A DNA stretch of 33,849 nt from Ardenticatenaceae bacterium (GTDB taxonomy: Bacteria; Chloroflexota; Anaerolineae; Ardenticatenales; Ardenticatenaceae), in assembly GCA_026989095.1 (NCBI GenBank), contig JALSKA010000006.1, forward strand, positions 1-33,849. The letters are read 5' to 3'. How positions within the stretch are numbered: position 1 is the first letter of the stretch; each line of letters opens with the position of its first letter. Made by a program: the position numbers and the translations under genes. The notes under the pieces are model-generated. The model worked only from the letters and a program-made list of their open reading frames with translations. It was not told where the DNA came from and did no database searches. Below, piece after piece: positions 20,707-28,664 of the stretch.

Positions 20707-20922
20707 CTACTGGCCGACGCGGCGCACCTGCTGGGCGCGCGGTCCCTTCTCAGCCTGGACGAGGATGAACTCCACAACTTCACCTTCCTGGAGAGTGCGG
20801 TAGCCTTCCATAATGATGTCCGTGTGGTGGACGAAGACATCGGCCCCCTCGTCAGGCTGAATGAAGCCGTAGCCCTTCGCGTTGTTGAACCACTTGACGA
20901 CGCCCCGCTTGACCTCGGACAT
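20707..20922 (-). CDS. Cold-shock domain protein (CspA family)
   Basis: The 71-residue protein is a single OB-fold cold-shock domain, an RNA/ssDNA chaperone. It has VVKWFNNAKGYGFI (RNP1) and DVFVHHTDI (RNP2, with HHT in place of the usual HFS), then EGEVVEFILVQAEKGPRAQQV. The frame is open upstream to 21087, but the ATG at 20922 is the family start and GGAGGGG lies about 9 nt before it. A promoter is predicted at 21150-21178, which gives a 5' UTR of about 220 nt. Confidence 0.95.
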   Translation of the reverse strand: MSEVKRGVVKWFNNAKGYGFIQPDEGADVFVHHTDIIMEGYRTLQEGEVVEFILVQAEKGPRAQQVRRVGQ

Positions 20923-21149
20923 ACAGCTTTTCCCCTCCGTCGTTGTACACACAGCAGTTGGCAAGCGATCTGAAGGCGGGGAAGGGGTGGGCTTCGCCAA
21001 ACAGCTCAAGCGAAACGGCGCCCCGTTCCCGGGTGGGTGTCCTGTGCCCCCAAGTAAGCTGCCTCCAACCAACGGCCACAGCAGCACCGCCCACGACCCG
21101 CCAGACCGAAGGAGGAGGGCTCAACGAGGGGGGACGGACGTTTGTTAGC
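20923..21149 (-). other. Long 5' untranslated leader of the cold-shock gene
   Basis: About 220 nt separate the predicted transcription start from the cold-shock ATG. An open frame crosses part of it but lacks a supported start. Long leaders are common in cold-shock mRNAs, where their folding senses temperature. I see no named motif here. Confidence 0.45.
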
Positions 21150-21178
21150 ATTCTACCAAGATCTGAAAGGTTCGTCAA
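21150..21178 (-). promoter_or_regulatory. Promoter of the cold-shock gene
   Basis: On the minus strand TTGACG (21178-21173) and TAGAAT (21155-21150) are 17 bp apart; each matches 5/6 of consensus. The start would be near 21143. Confidence 0.75.
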
Positions 21179-21251
21179 CCCCCCTCTTGGGACAAAAAAT
21201 CTCAGGGATTTCCCGGGGTTCTCGGGGGAGATGGGGCATGCCGGGCGTGTG

Positions 21252-21284
21252 GCCGGCGGCCCTTTTGAATACAGGGCCGCCGGC
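21252..21284 (-). terminator. 12-bp hairpin after the multicopper oxidase gene
   Basis: GCCGGCGGCCCT (21252-21263) and AGGGCCGCCGGC (21273-21284) form a perfect stem with a 9-nt loop, 23 nt past the oxidase stop. No U-run follows immediately, though a run of six T on the minus strand lies about 50 nt further on. Confidence 0.55.
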
Positions 21285-21306
21285 ATTGGCGGGGCGTCGG
21301 GGGAGA

Positions 21307-23022
21307 TCAGGCCTCGATCAGATAGTTGCGCATCATGCCCATGTCCTCGTGTTCGAGGTTGTGACAGTGGTAGAGGAAGAGGCCGGGATAGTCGGCGAAA
21401 CGGACGATGAGGGTCACGGTCTCGCCCGGCATGAGCAACACGGTGTCCTTCCACCCCTCGTCCACGTAGCCGGGAGCCACCTCGTCCCACGGGGCACGGA
21501 CGGATGGGTCCACCCGGCGTTCGAGCACTTGGAATTGGACGCCGTGGAGGTGGACGGGGTGAGGAAGGGCCCCCATCCCTCCCATGCCCATGCCGCCGCC
21601 GGGCGCGTTGTAGAGTTGCCATATTTCGGTGGTGCCCAAGCGCACGCGCTCGTCCCGGGCCACGTCGCGCATCCTGAAGGTGCGGCCGTTGATCGTCCAG
21701 GCCATTTGTTGCATGGCGAAGACGAAACGGCGCGGCCGCTCCCGGTTCACGGCCTCTGTGGGGTTGAGGCGCTCAACAGTGCTCAGGCGCTCGGGCAGGA
21801 CGAGGTCGGCGCGCTCTTCCCGGCTGACGCGAACGCGCAGCACGGGGAAGGGCGCCCCTTGGGGCATGGCCGCTAGCCCGCCCATGCCGGGCCCGAAGCC
21901 ACCGCCCATGCCCATGCCGCCACCCATGCCCATGCCCCCGCCCATGCCGCCACCGGGCCCGAAGCCGCCCCCCATGCCGAAGGGGTCGCCGGTGAACGGC
22001 AGGCTTTGGAGCACCAACTCGGTGCCCACGGGATACGCGCCGAAGTCCACCCACAGCTCCACGCGCTCGGCCGGGGCGAGGGTGATGAAATCTCGCCGAA
22101 CGGGTCGCTCCAGCAGGCCGCCGTCCGTTCCGATGACGGTGAGGGGGCTGCCGTCGCTCCAGGCCAACTTGTAGATGCGGCTGTTGGAGCCGTTGAGCAG
22201 GCGCAGGCGGTAGGGCCTGGTGGCCACGTCAAGGGTGAACTCCGGTTGACCGTTGACCAAGATGGTGTTGCCCAAGAAACCCATGAATTGGCCTTCCATC
22301 TCGTTGTCGAGATAGACCAGTTGGTTGGCGCCGTCGAAGGTGCGGTCCTGGATCACCAGGGGGATGTCGTATTCCCCTTGGGGCAAGCCGGCGGCAGCCT
22401 CCTCGTCGTCGTGGACGATGAAGAAGCCGGCCATGCCCATGTAGACCTGCGGGCCTGTGCGCCCGTGGGGGTGGGGGTGATACCAGTAAGTGCCGGCGCG
22501 GTTCTGCACTTGGAACTCGTACTCGTAGGTTTCGCCCTGGCCGATGACGAAACGCGGGTGGCCGTCCATCTCCTCGGGCACAATGAGGCCGTGCCAGTGG
22601 ATGATGCTCTCGTCGGGGATGTCGTTCTGAAAGGTGATGCGCACGCGCTCCCCGCGGCGAAAGCGGAGCAGAGGCCCGAGGTAGGAGGGAATGGGGGTCA
22701 GGTGGTCGGGAGTGCCGGCGAGCAGCTCGCCGCTGTACCGCCAGACGGTTGTGGCGCGGCCGGGCAGAATGGCCACCTCGTCCTGGTGGGCCCGCAGGGC
22801 CAAGGCCACGTCAACGCCGGACAGAGTGGCCGACGGCGTGGCGGCCGGCGTGGCAGTCAGGGGCACTGACGTGGCCGCGACGGCACCTCCGCCGGGCGTG
22901 GCCGGCGCGTTGGCCGACGCGCGACAGCCGGCCAGGAGCCCGGCCGTGCCCAGCACGCCCAAGCCTGTGAGGCGTAGGAACTGGCGGCGGTTTACCCTTG
23001 GGGTGTGCTTCTGTTTCGTCAT
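21307..23022 (-). CDS. Tat-exported multicopper oxidase with Met/Gly-rich insert
   Basis: The 571-residue protein begins with a twin-arginine signal (RRQFLRLTG), a hydrophobic segment and a possible lipobox LLAGC, so it is exported and perhaps lipid-anchored. Copper ligands are complete: HWHGLIVPEEMDGHP, YWYHPHPHGRTG, HPVHLHGVQFQV and YHCHNLEHEDMGMM (HCHxxxHxxxxM, type 1 and trinuclear sites). The order fits three cupredoxin domains of the CueO/laccase type, which oxidise Cu(I) or phenolics. A Met/Gly-rich insert of about 35 residues precedes the C-terminal domain, and a short GGGMGMGGMG repeat lies near the HPVHLHG motif. I start at ATG 23022 with AGGAGG upstream; 23181 and 23043 are longer, less supported options. 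Confidence 0.93.
   Translation of the reverse strand: MTKQKHTPRVNRRQFLRLTGLGVLGTAGLLAGCRASANAPATPGGGAVAATSVPLTATPAATPSATLSGVDVALALRAHQDEVAILPGRATTVWRYSGELLAGTPDHLTPIPSYLGPLLRFRRGERVRITFQNDIPDESIIHWHGLIVPEEMDGHPRFVIGQGETYEYEFQVQNRAGTYWYHPHPHGRTGPQVYMGMAGFFIVHDDEEAAAGLPQGEYDIPLVIQDRTFDGANQLVYLDNEMEGQFMGFLGNTILVNGQPEFTLDVATRPYRLRLLNGSNSRIYKLAWSDGSPLTVIGTDGGLLERPVRRDFITLAPAERVELWVDFGAYPVGTELVLQSLPFTGDPFGMGGGFGPGGGMGGGMGMGGGMGMGGGFGPGMGGLAAMPQGAPFPVLRVRVSREERADLVLPERLSTVERLNPTEAVNRERPRRFVFAMQQMAWTINGRTFRMRDVARDERVRLGTTEIWQLYNAPGGGMGMGGMGALPHPVHLHGVQFQVLERRVDPSVRAPWDEVAPGYVDEGWKDTVLLMPGETVTLIVRFADYPGLFLYHCHNLEHEDMGMMRNYLIEA
21875..21990 (-). repeat. Imperfect Met-Gly coding repeat in the multicopper oxidase
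   Basis: The minus strand encodes repeated GGGMGMGG/GGGFGPG units from short direct DNA repeats of the type CCCATGCCGCCA on the plus strand. In CueO-type oxidases Met-rich segments bind extra Cu(I) near the type 1 site; a like role is inferred here. Confidence 0.75.
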
Positions 23023-23208
23023 CTGTTCCTTCCTCCTCCTCATGATATACTTCACGTTGGCCCCATGTGGATTCCTCTGAGAACGAACACAGGGGCATGA
23101 GCTTCGTACACCGCTTTTCCCGATGGCCTGATGCGCTTGAGAGCCTCCGAGGGCACGTGCGGCCGGCACCTGTGCTCTCAACGGGATGTTCTCACTCTAC
23201 TGGGAAAA

Positions 23209-23248
23209 TGTGAAGCCGATGTGAAGGCGGTGTGAGCAACTGGTGAAG
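23209..23248. promoter_or_regulatory. Four 11-bp-phased TGTGAAG-like repeats (response-regulator-type operator)
   Basis: TGTGAAG (23209), TGTGAAG (23220), TGTGAGC (23231) and GGTGAAG (23242) recur exactly every 11 bp. Direct repeats with this period are typical operators of OmpR/PhoB-type winged-helix response regulators. The array lies between the divergent oxidase and lipoprotein genes. On the minus strand TAGAGT (23199-23194) follows at a -10-like distance without a good -35, as in activator-dependent promoters, so the oxidase gene is the likelier target. No regulator gene is in the window. Confidence 0.6.
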
Positions 23249-23337
23249 GGCCGCGATCGTGAGCCGCATCCGGAAAGCGAATCTGTGCGTACTGCTCTTC
23301 GTCGGCGGGATGTCGAGAAAGTGTGCGGAGGTGACTC

Positions 23338-24918
23338 ATGGGTGGACGGGATGTGAGGCGAGGGTGTGTGATCGCGGTGCTCGGCCTTCCCCTGTGTGGG
23401 CTCCTGACGGCCGGCGTTGGGGGGCTCGTCCTTGCCCTGGCCCTTCTGCTGCTTACTCTGATCGGCTGTGCCTCCCCTCCCACAACCGTTGGCTACATTG
23501 CCTATCCCCCTGATGGGGCACGTGTGCCCGCCGGCGAGGTGATCGTCCAACTGTACGCCTATCGCCGTGGCTGGGCATCCCTCCAATTCGAGAGCGGGTG
23601 GGCAGCCTCCAAGCAGCCGCCGGAGGCTGTCTCCCTGGCCGTCGATGGGGAGCCGGTCTTCACGTGGGAGCGGGATGATGACGAGGAGTGGACGCCCCGT
23701 GAGCTCCCCCTTTCCCTGGCGCCCGGCGAGCACACGCTCTCCCTGGCCGTGCGCGCCGGCGGGCACACCGTGCAGGACACGGTGACCGTGACGGCCGTGG
23801 CCGACCGTGCGTGGCGCCTCTGGCGTGCGCCCGAGTTCAGTGACCCCTCAGCCTGGTTCCTCTTCACCGATGCCGACGGCCAGTTGTGGCGTGTGGCCCG
23901 CCCCCGGCTGGAGATGGCCGGCACCTTTGTGGAGGTCACATCGTGGCAGGACGGGGAGGAGATGGCCGTGGGCGAATATCCCGGCGTGATCCTGGGCGTC
24001 GAGGAGAGGCGTGTGCGTTTCTTCAACCTGGAGACGGGACGGGATATCACCCTCACGTTGGCCCGGCCGTTGGCCGAGGAGGCGCGTGTCGGCCGGCTCT
24101 ACGTGAGACAGGATGGTCGCCGGGAGATGCTTTGGTTTCCGGCGTGGCCCCTGGAGATGTGGGACGGCAGCTCGTGGAAGACATCTGCCTTCAGGATCCC
24201 CTTGGAGAGCTTCGCTGGCGCCCGTGTGGAGCTCGTGCGCCCCGATGACGTGTGGTATTGGGGGCGAGGGCCGGGCGCAGTCCGGTGGGATGGCTCGCGC
24301 TGGCAGCTCATCCCGCCGCCGCCCGACAGCGCCCGCCTGGTGCGGGCCGCCGTGGCGCTCGAAGGGCGCACGTTTTTCCTGTGGGACGGGGAGCAGTGGC
24401 AGCCGACAGCTCCGGTGCCCCGGCCCCAGGATCCCTTTGCCCTCGACTTCGCGGCCCTGAACAGCGAGCGAAAAGTACTCCGATGTGGTGGCTTGCTCTG
24501 GGTGGCGGGCAACGCGGCCTCGTGGGATGCTGACAGCGCCGAAGCCGAGCAGCGGGTGCGCGTGTTCCGCTGGGAAGGGCGTTCCTGGACGTGGCAGGAC
24601 GTGCGCCCGGGCGATGAGTACGGTGAGGGCTTTCTGGTCTGTGTGGGCGATCTCCCCTGGCTCGTCGTCCAACGGGGGGCCAAGCGGCGCCTCGAGGCGG
24701 GCGGCCCTCAGGCGGCCAACCGCTTGGGCGGCCGTTTCCTCGGCCCCGAATCCGGGATCCCGCTGGAAGTGGTGCGCCTCTGGCAGTGGGACGGGGAAAA
24801 GTGGCAGCCGGCCGTCCACGCCCCGCTGTGGGGACGGTATGCGGGTGACATCTTGCCGGGGCATGGCCTGGGGGTCGTGTCGTGGGCCACAGGGCGTGCG
24901 GCCGTGGCGCACCCGTGA
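23338..24918 (+). CDS. Predicted lipoprotein with Ig-like and beta-repeat regions, function unknown
   Basis: The 526-residue product has a basic N-terminus, a hydrophobic segment of about 25 residues and a lipobox-like TLIGC with Cys near residue 44, so it is probably anchored outside the cell. Residues about 50-150 read like a bacterial Ig-type domain (YPPDGARVPAGEVIVQ, LAPGEHTLSLAVRAGGHTVQD). The rest contains repeated W-x-x-W/DG-type strands (WDGSRWQL, WDGEQWQP, WEGRSWTW, WDGEKWQP), which suggests a propeller-like beta repeat of about 80-100 residues. No catalytic motif is visible. Start ATG 23338 has GGAGGTG upstream. The gene ends 2 bp from the convergent glycosyltransferase. Confidence 0.7.
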   Translation: MGGRDVRRGCVIAVLGLPLCGLLTAGVGGLVLALALLLLTLIGCASPPTTVGYIAYPPDGARVPAGEVIVQLYAYRRGWASLQFESGWAASKQPPEAVSLAVDGEPVFTWERDDDEEWTPRELPLSLAPGEHTLSLAVRAGGHTVQDTVTVTAVADRAWRLWRAPEFSDPSAWFLFTDADGQLWRVARPRLEMAGTFVEVTSWQDGEEMAVGEYPGVILGVEERRVRFFNLETGRDITLTLARPLAEEARVGRLYVRQDGRREMLWFPAWPLEMWDGSSWKTSAFRIPLESFAGARVELVRPDDVWYWGRGPGAVRWDGSRWQLIPPPPDSARLVRAAVALEGRTFFLWDGEQWQPTAPVPRPQDPFALDFAALNSERKVLRCGGLLWVAGNAASWDADSAEAEQRVRVFRWEGRSWTWQDVRPGDEYGEGFLVCVGDLPWLVVQRGAKRRLEAGGPQAANRLGGRFLGPESGIPLEVVRLWQWDGEKWQPAVHAPLWGRYAGDILPGHGLGVVSWATGRAAVAHP

Positions 24919-24920
24919 GC

Positions 24921-25985
24921 TCATTCGCCCTCGTCCGCACTTGGGGGCGAGGTGAGCAGGTGCCAAATGAGAACGCCGCTTGTGGTGGCCGGGATGAGCC
25001 ACATGAGGGGCCTAGGTGGTCGAGCGAAGAAGATGGCGATGAGCACAGCAGTGACCCTGTAGCGAAGGCGTGGTGGCATGGCGAGCAGGGCCGGCAACAG
25101 CAGGGCAAAGTCCGCGGCCCGCACGTAGATGGTCACAGCGGTGCCCACGGCCAGGGCCACGCTCGCTGAGGTGTACCACGGCGCCTGGCGCCATCGCCAA
25201 GTTGCCCATAAGCCCAGGAGGATTCCGGTCACAGCAAGCCATGGGGGGAGTCCTAACAGGACCAAGAAATTGGGAAGCCCCGACGATGCCCACGTCTGTC
25301 CGCCGCCCTGCTGGCTGTCGGCCCAGCGGGACCCGAGCCACGCCAGAACCCACCCCGGCTGGAGGGTCCACCCTACGAGCGTGACCGCCGATAAGCTGAC
25401 GATGGCGCCCGCGATGGCCGGCCGTCTCCCCCGCCAGAGGAGCAACAGGCTGAAGAGGGGCACGGTGTGGGGCTTGATGGCCAAGAGGGGCATCGTGGCC
25501 CCGGCCCAGAACCAGCGCTCCTGTGCGCCCCAGAGCACGGCCAGGAACGCGCCCGTGGCGACGAGGGGGGCATTTTGGCCCACGAACCAGGGGATGAGCG
25601 CGAGCCACCCGGCCAGGGCAAGCCACGCTGGCGAGGGGCGCTCGCCCCGCAGGCGGGTGACGGCGTACATGGCCAGGCCCAGCAAGGCCGCGGAGGCGAA
25701 CCGCCAGAGCTGGAAGGCGGCGACCGGGGGAAGGGTGGCGAGCGGGGCGACGGGAAAAGTGGCCCACACGGGGTTGAAGAACCCCTGAAGTCCGTTCGGC
25801 TGGGGGGCGTACACGTTTTCGCCCATGAAGAGTGCACGGGTGGCCAGGTAGAAGTCGTAAAAATCGCTGTGGGCAACGGGAAGGCCGATGAGGACAATAA
25901 TGAGGCCTGCCAACGTGGAGACGACCAACGCCCACAGTGTGAAGGTCGTCAAGTTCGCACGCCTGTTGGGTGAGCGCTTTGCCAT
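24921..25985 (-). CDS. GT87-like membrane glycosyltransferase (DUF2029-type)
   Basis: The 354-residue protein has an N-terminal helix followed by SDFYDFYLATRALFMGENVY and NPVWATFPVAPLATLP, the DFxxxY-type periplasmic loop and following helix of polyprenyl-phosphate-mannose-dependent GT87 (GT-C) enzymes. Around nine further hydrophobic segments follow, with IKPHTVPLFSLLLLWRGR between two. It probably transfers a lipid-linked sugar outside the membrane; the acceptor is unknown. I start at ATG 25985, where GGAGG lies 7 nt upstream and a promoter about 40 nt upstream, rather than at the longer frame from 26078, which would cross that promoter. Confidence 0.75.
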   Translation of the reverse strand: MAKRSPNRRANLTTFTLWALVVSTLAGLIIVLIGLPVAHSDFYDFYLATRALFMGENVYAPQPNGLQGFFNPVWATFPVAPLATLPPVAAFQLWRFASAALLGLAMYAVTRLRGERPSPAWLALAGWLALIPWFVGQNAPLVATGAFLAVLWGAQERWFWAGATMPLLAIKPHTVPLFSLLLLWRGRRPAIAGAIVSLSAVTLVGWTLQPGWVLAWLGSRWADSQQGGGQTWASSGLPNFLVLLGLPPWLAVTGILLGLWATWRWRQAPWYTSASVALAVGTAVTIYVRAADFALLLPALLAMPPRLRYRVTAVLIAIFFARPPRPLMWLIPATTSGVLIWHLLTSPPSADEGE

Positions 25986-26023
25986 TCCAATGCCTCCGCA
26001 ACCCGACGGATTCTCAACGTGGA

Positions 26024-26051
26024 ACTCTACCGAGGAAGCCCAAGATGTCAA
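26024..26051 (-). promoter_or_regulatory. Promoter of the GT87-like gene
   Basis: On the minus strand a perfect TTGACA (26051-26046) and TAGAGT (26029-26024) are 16 bp apart. The start would lie about 30 nt before ATG 25985. Confidence 0.7.
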
Positions 26052-26155
26052 CCACGCGGACCAACTCCCCAGGACCATCCACCCTCGCTCCCCGAGGCAG
26101 GGAAACTCCGTACATTGTCCTCGCCACAGCTCACGTGGTATCGGCCCGCCTGCAT

Positions 26156-26184
26156 TTGAAAAAATCCCCGCTTTGGTATATTAT
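26156..26184 (+). promoter_or_regulatory. Promoter of the Rieske/cytochrome b operon
   Basis: TTGAAA (26156-26161) and TATTAT (26179-26184) are 17 bp apart, each 5/6 of consensus. The start near 26191 leaves a 5' UTR of about 140 nt in which I see no named motif. It is divergent from the promoter at 26024-26051. Confidence 0.7.
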
Positions 26185-26331
26185 AGGACCAGTGTTTGTG
26201 CTTGATTTCACATGAGCTGGCCTTCCATCCACACGGGGTGATTTCTCCAAGCGCGCAGACAGTGTGGGGGAGGGCGTGGCACGTTGTCCTGCGTGTCGGG
26301 AAGCAGAAGAGCGAGCATGTAGGGGGAAACG

Positions 26332-26898
26332 ATGAGCCGAGCACAGGAGCAAGCTCAGGACCAGTCGCCGGCCGTCAAGCCGATTACTCGGCGAGAGCTG
26401 CTCAACTACATTTGGTTGGGGTCGCTGGGCGTCTTCCTGGCCGAGTTCGCCGGGTTGGGCGTGATCTTCGCCTTTCCCCGGTTCCGCGAGGGCGAATTCG
26501 GCGGTCTCTTCCGGCTCGGACCTGCTGGTCAACTGCCGGAAGTGGGCTCCTCCCCTCAACCCAACAGCGAGGGGAAGTTCTGGTTAGTCCACCTGCCTGA
26601 AGGTGTCTTGGCCCTTTACCGGGTCTGTACTCACTTGGGCTGTCTCTACAACTGGCAGGAGGCGGAGAACAAGTTCATCTGTCCCTGTCACGGCTCCCAG
26701 TTCCAGAAGGATGGCACCTACATCACCGGGCCTGCGCCCCGGAGCTTGGACCGCTTCGTGGTGCGCGTTATCGACCCCAACACGGGCCAGGTGGTTGCCG
26801 AGACAGACCCCAAGACGAAGGGGCCTGTGGCGGTGCCCGGTGACGAATACATCATTACGGTGGATACGGGCGCCCTGATTCGGGGTGACCCGAGGTAA
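26332..26898 (+). CDS. Rieske [2Fe-2S] protein of a quinol:cytochrome c reductase
   Basis: The Rieske subunit takes an electron from quinol at the Qo site and passes it to cytochrome c. The 188-residue protein has one N-terminal membrane anchor (about residues 25-48) and the two cluster loops CTHLGC (C99, H101 ligands; C104 disulfide) and CPCHGS (C117, H120 ligands; C119 disulfide), followed by a GPAPRSLDRF proline loop. The start ATG 26332 follows AGGGGGA. It opens the electron-transport operon, upstream of cytochrome b. Its stop codon sits in the hairpin 26870-26907. Confidence 0.95.
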   Translation: MSRAQEQAQDQSPAVKPITRRELLNYIWLGSLGVFLAEFAGLGVIFAFPRFREGEFGGLFRLGPAGQLPEVGSSPQPNSEGKFWLVHLPEGVLALYRVCTHLGCLYNWQEAENKFICPCHGSQFQKDGTYITGPAPRSLDRFVVRVIDPNTGQVVAETDPKTKGPVAVPGDEYIITVDTGALIRGDPR

Positions 26899-26907
26899 TC
26901 AGGGCGC
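26870..26907 (+). other. Stop-codon-spanning hairpin with GNRA loop between Rieske and cytochrome b genes
   Basis: GCGCCCTGATT (26870-26880) pairs perfectly with AATCAGGGCGC (26897-26907). Inside, CGGG-GTGA-CCCG (26881-26892) adds a 4-bp stem closed by a GNRA-type tetraloop. The Rieske TAA (26896-26898) lies within it. No U-run follows, so a role in mRNA processing or differential stability is likelier than termination. Confidence 0.65.
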
Positions 26908-26974
26908 TTGACGTGGCGGTCGGCGTCGGCCTGTCGGCAAGGGCTTGGAACTACGACCAACAGGAGAAAGGCCT

Positions 26975-28609
26975 ATGCTGGGATTGCAGGACCTTCGCAA
27001 TCTGCCCAGGGACTTCGAGCGCAAGGTGCGGGAGCTGCTCAACCAGGACTTGGAAGAGGTAGTGCGCGAGCGGCTCGACAACCGGGTGCGCACCATCACG
27101 GCCGGCCTGGACTTGGAGGAGTTGCGCGCCATTTTCCGGGGTGATGGGCCCACGGAGAAGCCCAACCCGCGCTGGAAGGTCCACACGACCTCGTTCCTCT
27201 TTCACATTCGCCCCCGTTATTACCAGCGGGCCTCCACGTGGTTCACCCACACGTTTCGGCTTGGCTGGTTGAGCACCTACCTCTTCTTCATTGAGCTGAT
27301 CACGGGCATCATCTTGATGGTCTACTACGCGCCCACGCCCAACACGGCCTACCGCGACATGCTCAACATCTTGAGCAACGTGCGCTTCGGGCTCCTGATG
27401 CGCGACCTGCACCGCTTGGGCGCCGAGTTGATGGTCATCGCCGTCTTCCTCCACATGGTGCGGGTCTATTTCACCGGCTCGTACAAGAAGCCGCGCGAGT
27501 TCACGTGGCTGACGGGCGTGGTGCTGTTGGGAATCACGCTTTTCTTGTCGTTCTCCGGCTACTTGTTGCCCTGGGATCAGCTCGCCTACTGGGCGGTGAC
27601 TATCGGCACGTCGATGGCCGACAAGACGCCCCTCATCGGGCGCGAGGTCAACTTGCTGCTGCGCGGCGCGCCGGACATCGGCGCTGGCGGTCTGTTGCGC
27701 TTCTACTTGCTCCACGTGCTTTTCCTGCCCCTGTTGGCCATTCTCTTCATCAGCGTCCACTACTACAAGGTCTCCCGTGAGCACGGCATCTCGCTCCCGG
27801 CGGTCGTGGAAGAGGGCGAGATGGACGAGGACCGCCGGCGCTGGGCCAAGGAGCGCATCGACTTCATCCCTGACCTGCTGACCCACGAGCTCTTCCTCTC
27901 CGTGCTCGTGTTGGTGGCCATGGTCATCGCGGTGACGGTGTGGTTCGACGCGCCGCTGGAGAGCCAGGCCAATCCGCAGGTGACGCCGCTCGACACCAAG
28001 GCGCCCTGGTACTTCCTCTGGCTGCAGGGCATGTTGAAGCTGGGTGACCCCACGCTCATGGGTGTCATCCTGCCGGGCATCATCGTGGCTTTCCTGGCAG
28101 CGATCCCGTACATCGACAACAACCCCAGCCGGCTGGCCAAGAACCGCCCGGTGGCCCTCTCCTTGGGCGTGCTGGGGATCATCGTGCTGATCATCCTCAG
28201 CTACATGGGCACGCCCCAGTGGGGCATCGAGACGCCGCCAGCCGTGCGCATCATCCAGGATTTGGTGCCCCAAGAGGGCGTGGGGCCCTTCCGCAAGCTG
28301 GGCTACGAGAAGATCAAGCTGGGCACCTTCGAGACCGACACCTTCACGCTGCCGGAGAACCCGGACGAGTTCGACATCCTCTTCGCCGAGTTCCAGGAGC
28401 GCGTGCGCAACGCGCCCTTGGCCAGTCCTCAGGGGGTGTGGGAGATCGACATGTTGCAGCCCACGCTCAAGCGGGTGAAGATGCGCATCACGTGGACAAA
28501 GCTGGACGAAAATGGCAACGTGCTCCTGGACGAACAGGGGCAACCCGTGCGCGACAAGTACGAGAAGGTCTTCTTCGTACACGAGGACTCGGGGTACGAA
28601 TACGAATAA
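26975..28609 (+). CDS. Cytochrome b (fused b6/subunit IV type) with C-terminal soluble extension
   Basis: This membrane subunit carries two b haems and the quinone sites. In the 544-residue protein, helices B and D supply the haem ligands as H-x13-H (HRLGAELMVIAVFLH) and H-x14-H (HVLFLPLLAILFISVH), the latter spacing being b6-like. GYLLPWDQLAYWAVTIGTSM is the Qi/Qo helix segment. The subunit IV-like half contains the Qo motif as APWYF instead of PEWY. From about residue 420 a 125-residue hydrophilic tail follows with no CxxCH. ATG 26975 has AGGAGA upstream; the longer frame from 26945 is unsupported. The acceptor is presumably the next gene's cytochrome c. Confidence 0.94.
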   Translation: MLGLQDLRNLPRDFERKVRELLNQDLEEVVRERLDNRVRTITAGLDLEELRAIFRGDGPTEKPNPRWKVHTTSFLFHIRPRYYQRASTWFTHTFRLGWLSTYLFFIELITGIILMVYYAPTPNTAYRDMLNILSNVRFGLLMRDLHRLGAELMVIAVFLHMVRVYFTGSYKKPREFTWLTGVVLLGITLFLSFSGYLLPWDQLAYWAVTIGTSMADKTPLIGREVNLLLRGAPDIGAGGLLRFYLLHVLFLPLLAILFISVHYYKVSREHGISLPAVVEEGEMDEDRRRWAKERIDFIPDLLTHELFLSVLVLVAMVIAVTVWFDAPLESQANPQVTPLDTKAPWYFLWLQGMLKLGDPTLMGVILPGIIVAFLAAIPYIDNNPSRLAKNRPVALSLGVLGIIVLIILSYMGTPQWGIETPPAVRIIQDLVPQEGVGPFRKLGYEKIKLGTFETDTFTLPENPDEFDILFAEFQERVRNAPLASPQGVWEIDMLQPTLKRVKMRITWTKLDENGNVLLDEQGQPVRDKYEKVFFVHEDSGYEYE

Positions 28610-28664
28610 CAAGGTAACGCGATGTTGGACAGCTTCCGAGCTTCCGAAGACGAGGAGAATCGTT

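Noticed and set aside
21875-21990. Met/Gly DNA repeat as a CRISPR-like or mobile repeat
   Set aside because: It is in frame inside the oxidase gene, with short irregular units and no spacers.
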